Assembly (NCBI GenBank): GCA_965204665.1
Contig: OZ242002.1
Location: forward strand, 372,001 to 436,000
DNA from: Nemesobacter sp965204665
Lineage (GTDB): Bacteria > Desulfobacterota_D > UBA1144 > Nemesobacterales > Nemesobacteraceae
Length of the DNA stretch: 64,000 nt
Reading direction: 5' to 3'
The position numbers and the translations under genes were made by a program. Within the stretch, counting starts at the first letter, position 1; each line of letters opens with the position of its first letter. Below the pieces are notes generated by a model that ran no database searches, was not told the origin of the DNA, and saw nothing but the letters and a program-made list of their open reading frames with translations. Shown here one piece after another: positions 36,658-44,630 of the stretch.

Positions 36658-36894
36658 AGAACTTTCAACAAGCAGAATCGGTATACCCTCTCTTATAGGG
36701 TAGAGCCGTCCGCCGCTTCGTGGAACAAGCCCCCCCTCGATTTTAAGGGATATTTTTTCTCCCGACCTGTCAACAAGGTTGTCGGACTCAATAAGTTCAT
36801 TCAGATGTGATACAGTAACGGGGTCGGCCTCCCGCAGAGGCTCCTTTGTCTCAGGACACACGAGAATCTCAAGGAATTCCGCATCAATAGCCAT
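36610..36894 (-). CDS. Trm112/UPF0434 family protein
   Basis: 94 residues. Trm112-like zinc-ribbon relative: LEILVCPETKEPLRE at the start and GRLYPIREGIPILLVE at the end are the family landmarks. Only one Cys of the zinc site is visible (VCPE), as in many bacterial members. Eukaryotic Trm112 activates methyltransferases; bacterial members are poorly known. The normal end would be near LLVESS; the last 15 or so residues (INLRSATLGTDVVPF) are encoded by the IS30 end relic, which supplies a new stop codon. Confidence 0.82.
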   Translation of the reverse strand: MAIDAEFLEILVCPETKEPLREADPVTVSHLNELIESDNLVDRSGEKISLKIEGGLVPRSGGRLYPIREGIPILLVESSINLRSATLGTDVVPF

Positions 36895-36951
36895 GTCGCT
36901 ATAACGAAAGTGTAGAAACAGACTTGAAACTGACCACGCTCTCCATCCTGC

Positions 36952-38244
36952 TCAAGTACCCAAAAGTTGCTTCCTGGACTCCTCCGGTTTTTCGAAATGG
37001 AAATCCGGTCGGCCGCACCCCTCCACCGCATCCTTATCAATTATACAACGGGTCACTCCGTCAAGCGAAGGCACTTCATAGAAGACTTCAAGCATAATCG
37101 ATTCAATTATGGACCGAAGTCCTCTGGCCCCCATGCCTCTCTCGACAGCCTGCCGTGCAATGGATTTTACCGCGTCTTCTGTTATCTCCAGATCCACTTT
37201 TTCAATTTCCATCATCACTTGGAACTGCCTCACAACCGCGTTTTTGGGCTTGGTGAGAATCTCCACCAACTGATCCTCGGCGAGTTCATCCAAGGTGGAG
37301 ATCACAGGAATCCTCCCCACAAACTCGGGGATAAGTCCGAACTGAACGAGGTCTTCGGGCTGAACTCTGCTTAGGAGACTGCTTTTACTTTCTTCGGATG
37401 CGGTGGGCAGTTTTGACCCGAAACCGATTGATTTTTCACCTACTCTCGCGCCGATTATATCCTCAAGACCACAGAAGGCGCCGCCGCATATAAAAAGTAT
37501 GTTGGTAGTGTCGACTTGAGTGAATTCCTGCTGAGGATGTTTGCGCCCTCCCTTGGGCGGAACATTGGCCAGCGTGCCTTCCATTATCTTTAAAAGCGCC
37601 TGCTGCACCCCCTCTCCGGAGACATCTCTTGTTATTGAAGGGCTATCGCTTGATTTACGGGTGAGTTTGTCTATTTCATCTATATAGATAATCCCTCCCC
37701 CAGACGCCTTCTCCACATCGTAGTTCGCGGCCTGAAGCAGGCTCACTATCATGTTTTCCACATCTTCTCCTACATAACCAGCTTCGGTATAACATGTGGC
37801 GTCAACTATTGTGAAGGGAACATCAAGAATTTTCGCCAGTGTCTGAGCAAGAAGTGTTTTACCCGACCCGCTGGGTCCTATGAGAAGTATATTACTTTTC
37901 TGGATATCAACCTTATCATTTTTCTTTTTCGGCGCTTCGTTGAATCCTATGCGTCTGTAATGATTGTAGACTGCGACGGAAAGCACCTTCTTAGCCTTCT
38001 CCTGACCTATTATGTAGTCATCCAGAAAAAACTTGATCTCCTTGGGTGTGGGGAAAGATTTCCTGGGTCTGAGAAGAGCACTGTCCTTGGTCTTTTCCTC
38101 GGCTATTATCTGATTGCAGAGATCTATGCACTCATCGCATATATAGACCCCGTGACCGGCTATGAGTTTTCTGATTTCTTCTTGATTCTTCCCGCAGAAA
38201 GAGCAATAGTGTCTGTTTTCATCTTTACTTTTTCTGGGACTCAC
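36952..38244 (-). CDS. clpX: ATP-dependent protease ATP-binding subunit ClpX
   Basis: 430-residue AAA+ unfoldase that feeds substrates into ClpP. N-terminal C4 zinc domain (YCSFCGK ... YICDECIDLC), Walker A GPSGSGKTLLA, pore loop GYVGED, Walker B IIYIDEIDKL, sensor and RKH-type segment GGRKHPQ, and a C-terminal ARGLRSIIE. GTG start with GGAGG upstream, overlapping the clpP stop by four bases. The order tig-clpP-clpX is the classic one. Confidence 0.97.
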   Translation of the reverse strand: MSPRKSKDENRHYCSFCGKNQEEIRKLIAGHGVYICDECIDLCNQIIAEEKTKDSALLRPRKSFPTPKEIKFFLDDYIIGQEKAKKVLSVAVYNHYRRIGFNEAPKKKNDKVDIQKSNILLIGPSGSGKTLLAQTLAKILDVPFTIVDATCYTEAGYVGEDVENMIVSLLQAANYDVEKASGGGIIYIDEIDKLTRKSSDSPSITRDVSGEGVQQALLKIMEGTLANVPPKGGRKHPQQEFTQVDTTNILFICGGAFCGLEDIIGARVGEKSIGFGSKLPTASEESKSSLLSRVQPEDLVQFGLIPEFVGRIPVISTLDELAEDQLVEILTKPKNAVVRQFQVMMEIEKVDLEITEDAVKSIARQAVERGMGARGLRSIIESIMLEVFYEVPSLDGVTRCIIDKDAVEGCGRPDFHFEKPEESRKQLLGT

Positions 38245-38843
38245 CGCTCCACCTCCTCTCTTTCTGTGATTATGGAATCCACTATACCGTAATCAATGGA
38301 GTCCTGGGCCGTCATGAAATAGTCCCTATCAGTATCGCTGGTTATCCTCTCGAGAGTCTGCCCGGTGTGTCTTTCGAGTATGGAATTGAGTTGGTTTTTC
38401 ACCCTGACAATCTCTTTCGCGTGTATCTCTATGTCGCTCGCCTGTCCTGAAATTCCTCCGAGAACCTGGTGAAGCATCACGCGTGAGTGCGGGAGCGCAT
38501 ACCTCTGTCCCGAGGCTCCGCTTGCAAGAAGCACCGCGGACATGCTGGCCGCCTGTCCGATGCATATGGTGGAAACTTCTGGTTTTACGTACTGCATCGT
38601 ATCGTAGATGGCAAGGCCGGATGTTACGTTTCCACCGGGAGAATTTATATAAAGATAGACCGGTTTTTTAGGGTTCTCGGACTCAAGAAACAGAAGTTGG
38701 GCTATGACGACATTCGCAACAGAATCATCTATAGCGGACCCGATGAAAACTATCCTGTCCTTAAGAAGTCTTGAATATATGTCATAACCCTGACTCCCCC
38801 TGCTGGTCCGCTCAATAACGTAAGGTATGAAATCAGTAATCAT
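38241..38843 (-). CDS. clpP: ATP-dependent Clp protease proteolytic subunit
   Basis: 200 residues, usual length. Serine protease with the nucleophile in QAASMSAVLL, His in LPHSRVMLHQ and the Asp in the following ERHTGQTLERITSDTDRD region. Forms the double-ring chamber with ClpX. Starts 11 bases after tig. Confidence 0.97.
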   Translation of the reverse strand: MITDFIPYVIERTSRGSQGYDIYSRLLKDRIVFIGSAIDDSVANVVIAQLLFLESENPKKPVYLYINSPGGNVTSGLAIYDTMQYVKPEVSTICIGQAASMSAVLLASGASGQRYALPHSRVMLHQVLGGISGQASDIEIHAKEIVRVKNQLNSILERHTGQTLERITSDTDRDYFMTAQDSIDYGIVDSIITEREEVER

Positions 38844-38854
38844 CTGGAGGGATT

Positions 38855-40186
38855 CTACTGAGAGGGTTGTTTATTGTCAATTGAGACCTGCTGGGGATCA
38901 ACCTCTTCCACAACTGCTTTTTCCAGAAGAATATCAAGAACCTTTCTGGTTTCTACCATACTCTCCGCAACGTACAATGCCGCCGGGTCCTTATCGTAAG
39001 CCTTGAGGATGCGGTCAGGGGAAACCCCGTAAGAATAAGCGACATTCTTTACCTGCTCATCTATCTCGGAGTGACTGATCTCCACTTTCTCCTCATGAGC
39101 GATACGACGGATAATTATCATGGTTTTTAACATGTCGACCGCCTTCTCGGTTAGTTTTTCCTTCTGACTCTGGTTGATTTCGACCTCATCTATCCCCGCT
39201 CTCTTATGATCGGCGATAAAATGGTCCTCAAGATCCTTTCTCTTTTCTTCAACAAGCGAACTCGGAAGATTAAATTGGTTGCTGGAAACAAGGTGGTCGG
39301 CTACTTGAGCTCTCATGGAGTGTATTTGTGATTTTTCATGGGAAGACTCAAGCATCTTTCTTACTTCGTCTCTAAGTTCATCCATGTTCCGCTTGCCCGC
39401 ATCCTTAGCGAAATCATCGTCAAGTTCGGGAACTACCATGTCGTAGATCTCCTTAATCGCCGCATGAACCGTTACTATCTTCCCGGCGACTCCTGGTGCC
39501 AGTAAGTCTTCAGGGTACTTAACTGCAAATTGAACTCCTTCCCCTGTTTTTTTTCCTCTTAAGTTGTTCTCGAACTCCGTCATCAACCTGCCCGCAGCCA
39601 GATTCCCTTCCCCTATAATCATATTTATCTCTGCGTCGTCCAGAAAAACAGTTCCATCCTCAAGAACTCCCGTATAAAGTATTTTTATGCAGTCACCATC
39701 CTTTGCCGGTCGGTCCTGTTCCGCAAGTTTAAGTTGCGCACTACTCTGCCTGAATTTCTCCAGTGACGCTTCAACATCTTCGTCGCTTATCCTGCAGATC
39801 TGCTTTTTCACCGGAATGGAACTGTAATCAGCAAGTTCAAACTCCGGCATCACTTCAAATTCCACCGAGTAAGCAAATTCGCCTCCTGGAACAAATTCGT
39901 CCATCTCGGTTATCTCCGGTTTGTTCACGGGTGACAGGGATTTTTCAAGGAGCGCCTTGCTAAGAGTATCAGAAATAAGTTTAGAAACCGTTTCTTGTTT
40001 GAGTTCTTCTCCGTACATAGACTCAAAAACTCCGCGCGGGATTTTGCCCTTGCGGAACCCTTTGACTTTAATTTCACCGGCCATGCTCCGAAATACCGAA
40101 TTGTTTTTCTCCCGCACCAACTCGGAAGGAATGCGAACTCTGATTTTCTTTCTGGTGCTGCAGATATCCTGGACATTTATTTCCAT
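38855..40186 (-). CDS. tig: Trigger factor
   Basis: 443-residue ribosome-associated chaperone. N-terminal ribosome-binding domain with the loop GFRKGKIPRGVFE (family GFRxGKxP), a central FKBP-type peptidyl-prolyl isomerase domain (DGDCIKILYTGVLEDG), and a helical C-terminal domain. First gene of the tig-clpP-clpX run. Confidence 0.96.
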   Translation of the reverse strand: MEINVQDICSTRKKIRVRIPSELVREKNNSVFRSMAGEIKVKGFRKGKIPRGVFESMYGEELKQETVSKLISDTLSKALLEKSLSPVNKPEITEMDEFVPGGEFAYSVEFEVMPEFELADYSSIPVKKQICRISDEDVEASLEKFRQSSAQLKLAEQDRPAKDGDCIKILYTGVLEDGTVFLDDAEINMIIGEGNLAAGRLMTEFENNLRGKKTGEGVQFAVKYPEDLLAPGVAGKIVTVHAAIKEIYDMVVPELDDDFAKDAGKRNMDELRDEVRKMLESSHEKSQIHSMRAQVADHLVSSNQFNLPSSLVEEKRKDLEDHFIADHKRAGIDEVEINQSQKEKLTEKAVDMLKTMIIIRRIAHEEKVEISHSEIDEQVKNVAYSYGVSPDRILKAYDKDPAALYVAESMVETRKVLDILLEKAVVEEVDPQQVSIDNKQPSQ

Positions 40187-40274
40187 TTCATTTCAAACCT
40201 CAATTAACAGTCCGGGCAAGAATACATTAATTGTACGGAAAAAACCAGAAGCAATCGGTCAAATCAGTTTCGAT

Positions 40275-42239
40275 TTATACTTTACCGGTTGCGTATCGAG
40301 ATGTTTTTTCTCCGCCGGAGGTATGGTAGAAATGACCGCGGGCAAACATAAGCGCTGCCAGAATAAGCAGGATAAGTTGCGGGACGGCCGTTTCGTAAGT
40401 CGGATATATTCCCAAGGAGTCGATGAAGGGAAGAAAACTCAACTGGTTCGTAGAAATCATACCCGCTTCCTGCAACTCGAAAATCCCTTTCCCCAGCAGT
40501 ATAAAACAGAGCAGGTAAAGAAAAACGCTTGCAAAAGAAAAGAAGTATCGAAGCGGCATCCGGAAGGTGAATCTGTACATGAAAAAAGCTGTTGCGCTTA
40601 CGACTATAACCCCGACAACAAGACCGTAGACAACATGCGGAGCAGAAGATCCGGTCTGGTAGAAAAGAGCCTGGTAGAAAAGCATAGTCTCAAAAGCTTC
40701 TCTGTACACAGCCAGAAACGAGACGGAGACAAGTGCTATACCCCCTCCTCTCCCTACCGCCATACGGGTTTTTGAGCGGACATACTCTTTCCATTTCTTG
40801 ACATCGGTTTTTGAAATAAGCCAGTAACTGACGTAGAAAAGAACTGCGGCGGCAAGGAGGGAAGTCACTCCCTCAATTATTTCTCTTCTGGCGCCGGACA
40901 TATCTATCGCCGTTTTTGCCAGCATCCAAGTAGCCGCTCCGGCCGCAAGGGCGAGTATCCACCCTGTGTGCACGTATTTCAGCATACTGCGGTTTCCGCT
41001 GTGGACGAGAGACGCCATAATAGCGGAGATTATCAGAAGAGCTTCAAGCGCCTCGCGGAGAATTATGGAGAAGGAACTTATGAAACTCAGATATCCTCCA
41101 AGCAGCGAACCGCCGGAAAGAATCTGCTCGGCACGGAGGAGGTCATCCTCTATCTCCGTCTTCAGAGCGCGGAGTTCCGAGGAGTCTTGATCGGACTTTA
41201 TCTGTGATCGGAAAGACCCCATTTTTTTCTCCACTTCAAGAACAAGCGACCTGTTTTTTGACACAAGAGCAGGCTCAATCTTCTGAAAACCCTGCAGATA
41301 ACCATCAAGCGCCTCCGCAAAAGCATCATCCCTGCGCCCCGTCTCATAAAGGTCAACGGCCCTTTCAAGTTTCCGCATCGTATATAGAACTGCTTCTGAC
41401 GCCGGTGCTACCGTTATTCCATCTCTGAGATATTCCGTCCGCAGATGAAAAAGAGCCACACCGGGGTCTTCTGCGTCTATTGACGTCAGAATCTCCGAGT
41501 TGCTCAAAAGAGACAGGTTCTCAAGACCTCTCGTATCATCGGGGACATCGGATGGAGAAAAAACAGCGTCCTTGGGACTATACGGATACCCTAGAGAGAG
41601 AACATAGAATGCGACATCCCATTTTTGCTTTTCATCAAACGATGCGTCGAAGGAAGCCATGGCAGTGCCTTCAATACCGAAAGTAACGGTGTTGAAAACC
41701 TTGAAGGGAGAAAGTCCTGAATTCACTCCGGTGTCGGTGAAGTCGGTAGCGGGAGGATCAAGCGCTTCGGCGAGAGGACCGTCTCCCATGCCGGAAAAAC
41801 CGTGGCAACCGGCGCATCCGGCTTCATAAAGAGCCTTTCCGTTTTCGTAATCCGGAATTTGCCGCGGATAAGTCCTGATGCCGTAGACGGAAATTATTCG
41901 TTCCTTCATTTCATCCGCAAGCACCTTCACATCGGAAACAGGACCTCTGGAGAGTACAAGAGAACGGATCGACTGGAATTTCTCCGAGAAATCGGCTGTA
42001 TCGCCGTTTTCCTCTCCCAAATCTCCCCAGATGCTTACTACGGCGGAGGAAAAATCAACCATTTCCCTGTACTCAAACTCATTTATTATCTCACCATCTC
42101 TCACCGCGTTCGAGTAATCCCCTCCTATGTAGTCGACCAGAGAGAGTATCCTGTCCATCTCCTCGGCGTAAGAATGCCTCGGCAAAAAGCAGAAGATGAG
42201 GATTAATGTGATGAAAAACCCTTTTCTTGATGTCCGCAT
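40275..42239 (-). CDS. Cytochrome c domain-FTR1 iron permease fusion
   Basis: 654 residues. A signal peptide (ends SYAEE) leads to a periplasmic part with a single haem site C142-A-G-C145-H146 and a likely Met ligand farther on (GTAMASFD). After a long helical region comes the FTR1-type permease: iron-binding R-E-x-x-E motifs at REALE (395-399) and REAFE (near 513), with about seven membrane segments. FTR1 proteins take up iron after oxidation by a partner; here the c-type haem domain is in the same chain and could pass electrons during Fe(II) oxidation. Such fusions are known in bacteria. No Fur box that I can support was seen upstream. Confidence 0.88.
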   Translation of the reverse strand: MRTSRKGFFITLILIFCFLPRHSYAEEMDRILSLVDYIGGDYSNAVRDGEIINEFEYREMVDFSSAVVSIWGDLGEENGDTADFSEKFQSIRSLVLSRGPVSDVKVLADEMKERIISVYGIRTYPRQIPDYENGKALYEAGCAGCHGFSGMGDGPLAEALDPPATDFTDTGVNSGLSPFKVFNTVTFGIEGTAMASFDASFDEKQKWDVAFYVLSLGYPYSPKDAVFSPSDVPDDTRGLENLSLLSNSEILTSIDAEDPGVALFHLRTEYLRDGITVAPASEAVLYTMRKLERAVDLYETGRRDDAFAEALDGYLQGFQKIEPALVSKNRSLVLEVEKKMGSFRSQIKSDQDSSELRALKTEIEDDLLRAEQILSGGSLLGGYLSFISSFSIILREALEALLIISAIMASLVHSGNRSMLKYVHTGWILALAAGAATWMLAKTAIDMSGARREIIEGVTSLLAAAVLFYVSYWLISKTDVKKWKEYVRSKTRMAVGRGGGIALVSVSFLAVYREAFETMLFYQALFYQTGSSAPHVVYGLVVGVIVVSATAFFMYRFTFRMPLRYFFSFASVFLYLLCFILLGKGIFELQEAGMISTNQLSFLPFIDSLGIYPTYETAVPQLILLILAALMFARGHFYHTSGGEKTSRYATGKV

Positions 42240-42517
42240 GAATTGATTTTCTCCCGCCGAACTATTTTAAGAGGTTCATTTCTACCATTCTAGACCTTCA
42301 TTGTCAATAAATGATTCTTTCGAATCGGAGTTGTTTTCATACGTTGACTACAGAATTGACTTCGTGACCCTGTGCGGTATCATAAGTCTGCGAAAACCAA
42401 GCGGCGCAAAACACATGACTGGAGCGAACCTTATGCTCATCAGGCGCGACGGCGGAATACTGAAACCGGTCCGCAGGACATAGGTCGCTTAGAGTTAAAT
42501 GGGCGATACACATAATT
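42240..42517. other. Gene-free stretch before IS1182
   Basis: About 280 bases; a 60-codon frame (42301-42483) has no ribosome site. TTAAATGGGCG near 42495 resembles an IS30 end. The last four bases (AATT) are the target duplication of the IS1182 element. Confidence 0.45.
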
Positions 42518-42609
42518 GAGACTGTGAAAGTATTCTGAGGTTCTGCATTATTTTCAGCGCAGGTCTCGGAACCGGGATGTTTTTGCAGAATCCGGCTTCT
42601 ACCCCATCT

Positions 42610-42618
42610 CCCCCCCCC
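42610..42618. repeat. Poly-C run of nine in the IS1182 leader
   Basis: Nine C about 115 bases before the transposase start codon. The related relic at 34553 lacks the run at the matching place, so it arose in this copy. Confidence 0.75.
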
Positions 42619-42733
42619 TCTCGGCCGATACAGCGACATAATTATTTTTTTATTACAAGCAGTTAGGTGTTGATATCTCCTCTTTCTTAAGGTACGATTA
42701 CTCCATATTCTTAATACCGAGGTGTAATACGCA

Positions 42734-44228
42734 ATGAACCGACGCCGATACAAACCCGCACTTGACCGCGGACAAACACTGCTTCTGCCCGAGAGAGTGG
42801 AAGACTATGTCGGAGAGAACCACCAGGTTCGGGCACTTGATGCCTATGTCGACACTCTTGATCTGTCTTCCATGGGATTCATGCATACAGAGGCCGGCAC
42901 CACAGCGGGGCATCCTCCATATAATCCGTGGGCTATGCTGAAGCTTGCATCTTTACGGATATCAGAACGGTATACGAAGCAGCCGCAAGCTCGAAGCTGA
43001 GACCCGAAGGAATCTTGAAGTGATGCGGCTGGTACAGGGGATGCGTCCGTCATACAAGAGCATTGCTGATTTCCGCAGGAATCATGCTGAGCAGCTGAAG
43101 AAAGTCAACAGGGATTTTATTCTGCTGTGCAGGGATCTGTCGCTGTTCGGCGGAGACGAGGTGGCGGTCGACGGTTCTTTCTTATCTGCGGACGCGAGCA
43201 CGGCAAGCATACGGACCCGGGGTTATATGGACAGAGAGTTGGAGAATATAGAGAGCAGGATAGAACAGTATCAGAGGGAACTTGAGGAGGCCGACGCCGC
43301 TGACGAGAAGGTGGGGAGACAGGATGTAGGCAACGACAAGGTGTTGAGGGAGAAGATAGAGAAGTTGAAGAAGCGTCAGGAGCAGACTCGGGAGACCAGG
43401 GACCGCATGGAGAGAAGCGGCGACACTCAGGTATCGACGGTGGACGAAGACGCGAGGCTGCTCAGGAAGCGGGGGCAGAGTGTGGCGGGTTACAACGCGC
43501 AGACAGCGGTGGACTCGAAGCACAAGCTTGTCGCTGCCGAGAATGTGGTTCAGGACGGCACGGACAGCCGTCAGCTGTCCGGGATGCTTACGGAAGCGAA
43601 GAGAAGTCTCGGTACGGAACAGCTGACCGGACTTGCCGACGGAGGTTATTACGAGAGCATGGAACTCAAGCGGTGCGAAGATGAGAACATTACAGTCTAT
43701 GTGCCTGTTCCCGACAACAGTTCGGTAATGAAACAACGGGGGCGTTACAGTCTTGACGAATTCACTTACGACGCTGAAGAGGATTGTTATCATTGTCCGC
43801 AGGGCAGACGGCTGACCCCCGGCGTAAATCCGAGATTCAGAGCAGGGAAGAAGTACACTGTATACAGAAGCGGAAGTGCGGACTGCGGAGCGTGTCCGAT
43901 GCGCAGGCGCTGCATCGGTGAGAAGACGCAGGTCAGGTCGATACGAAGATGGGAACACCAGGAAGTACTTGAGAGGCACAGGCGGAGAATGGAACAGGGA
44001 GGAGAGAAGATGAGGGAGCGCGGGAGAATTGTTGAACATCCGTTCGGAACATTGAAGGTAAGAAACGGATTTCATCAGTTTCTGATGCGGGGTCTCGAGA
44101 AGTGCAGGGGAGAGTTCAGTCTGATGACGCTGACTTACAACTTGACCCGGGTCTTGAACATCCCGGGGGTGGAGAAATTCAGGGAGTACTGCGCGGGGAG
44201 GAGTGTTCACGGTCCGCAGACGGCGTGA
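42734..44228 (+). pseudogene. IS1182-family transposase, frameshifted
   Basis: The N-terminal 70 residues (RRRYKPALDRGQTLLLPERVEDYV region) are in one frame from 42734 and the rest in the next frame from about 42948 (HLYGYQNGIRSSRKLEAETR) to 44228. The join falls at MLKL/HLYGY, where one base (near 42947) is extra. The catalytic acids are present: D in EVAVDGSF, D in GLADGGYY and E in VEHPFGTLK. As read the enzyme needs a +1 shift; a programmed shift is not usual for this family, so mutation or sequence error is likelier. The central region is a charged coiled coil. Confidence 0.85.
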
Positions 44229-44402
44229 AACGGGGGTAGAAATCTCCTGATTCAACATTATGACACCGGATTCGAGGTGCCGAACCTGATCCGGAAGATT
44301 TTCAACCTGTTCCTTCAAAAAAACAGACTTATTCCTGACAGGCGGTTTATTTTTTAACGATCTTTCTCTTGATACTCTCACAGTCTCAATTACTCCTGTG
44401 CT

Positions 44403-44630
44403 ATGCGCGGACCTCTCGTTGAAATACAGACCTTCAGACTTAATTCCGGCAGAAACATACCACTCAACTTAATCCACCTCTACGCCGACTTCTACCATAG
44501 TCCCAAGACAGCATCACGCATACAACTGTCCGAAGTCATCGACAACCGCCCGTTTGCGACCGGACCCGAAGTAACCGGATTTATTACAGCTGAAGTCAAC
44601 TCCAAGACCGCCTATCCCGGCACCATTTAG
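44403..44630 (+). CDS. Small orf between IS1182 and helicase, doubtful
   Basis: 75 codons from an ATG twelve bases after the IS1182 target duplication to a stop that abuts the helicase ATG. I do not recognise the product (LVEIQTFRLNSGRNIPLNL). There is no clear ribosome site. It could be the truncated remains of a gene cut by the IS, or simply non-coding. Confidence 0.25.
   Translation: MRGPLVEIQTFRLNSGRNIPLNLIHLYADFYHSPKTASRIQLSEVIDNRPFATGPEVTGFITAEVNSKTAYPGTI

Larger units (their letters stand above)
42518..44387 (+). mobile_element. IS1182-family insertion sequence
   Basis: Ends in inverted repeats GAGACTGTGAAAGTAT (left) and the complement of ATACTCTCACAGTCTC (right, 15 of 16 matching). 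It is flanked by a four-base palindromic duplication AATT at 42514-42517 and 44388-44391. One transposase gene, broken by a frameshift. A C9 run lies in the leader (42610-42618). Confidence 0.88.

Noticed and set aside
39921..40775. 284-codon plus-strand frame opposite tig and the FTR1 gene
   Set aside because: Spans the ends of two solid genes on the other strand and has no protein character.
42301..42483. 60-codon frame before IS1182
   Set aside because: No ribosome site or family likeness; part of a debris region.
43182..44381. 399-codon minus-strand frame opposite the IS1182 transposase
   Set aside because: Antisense of the transposase; no homologue pattern.
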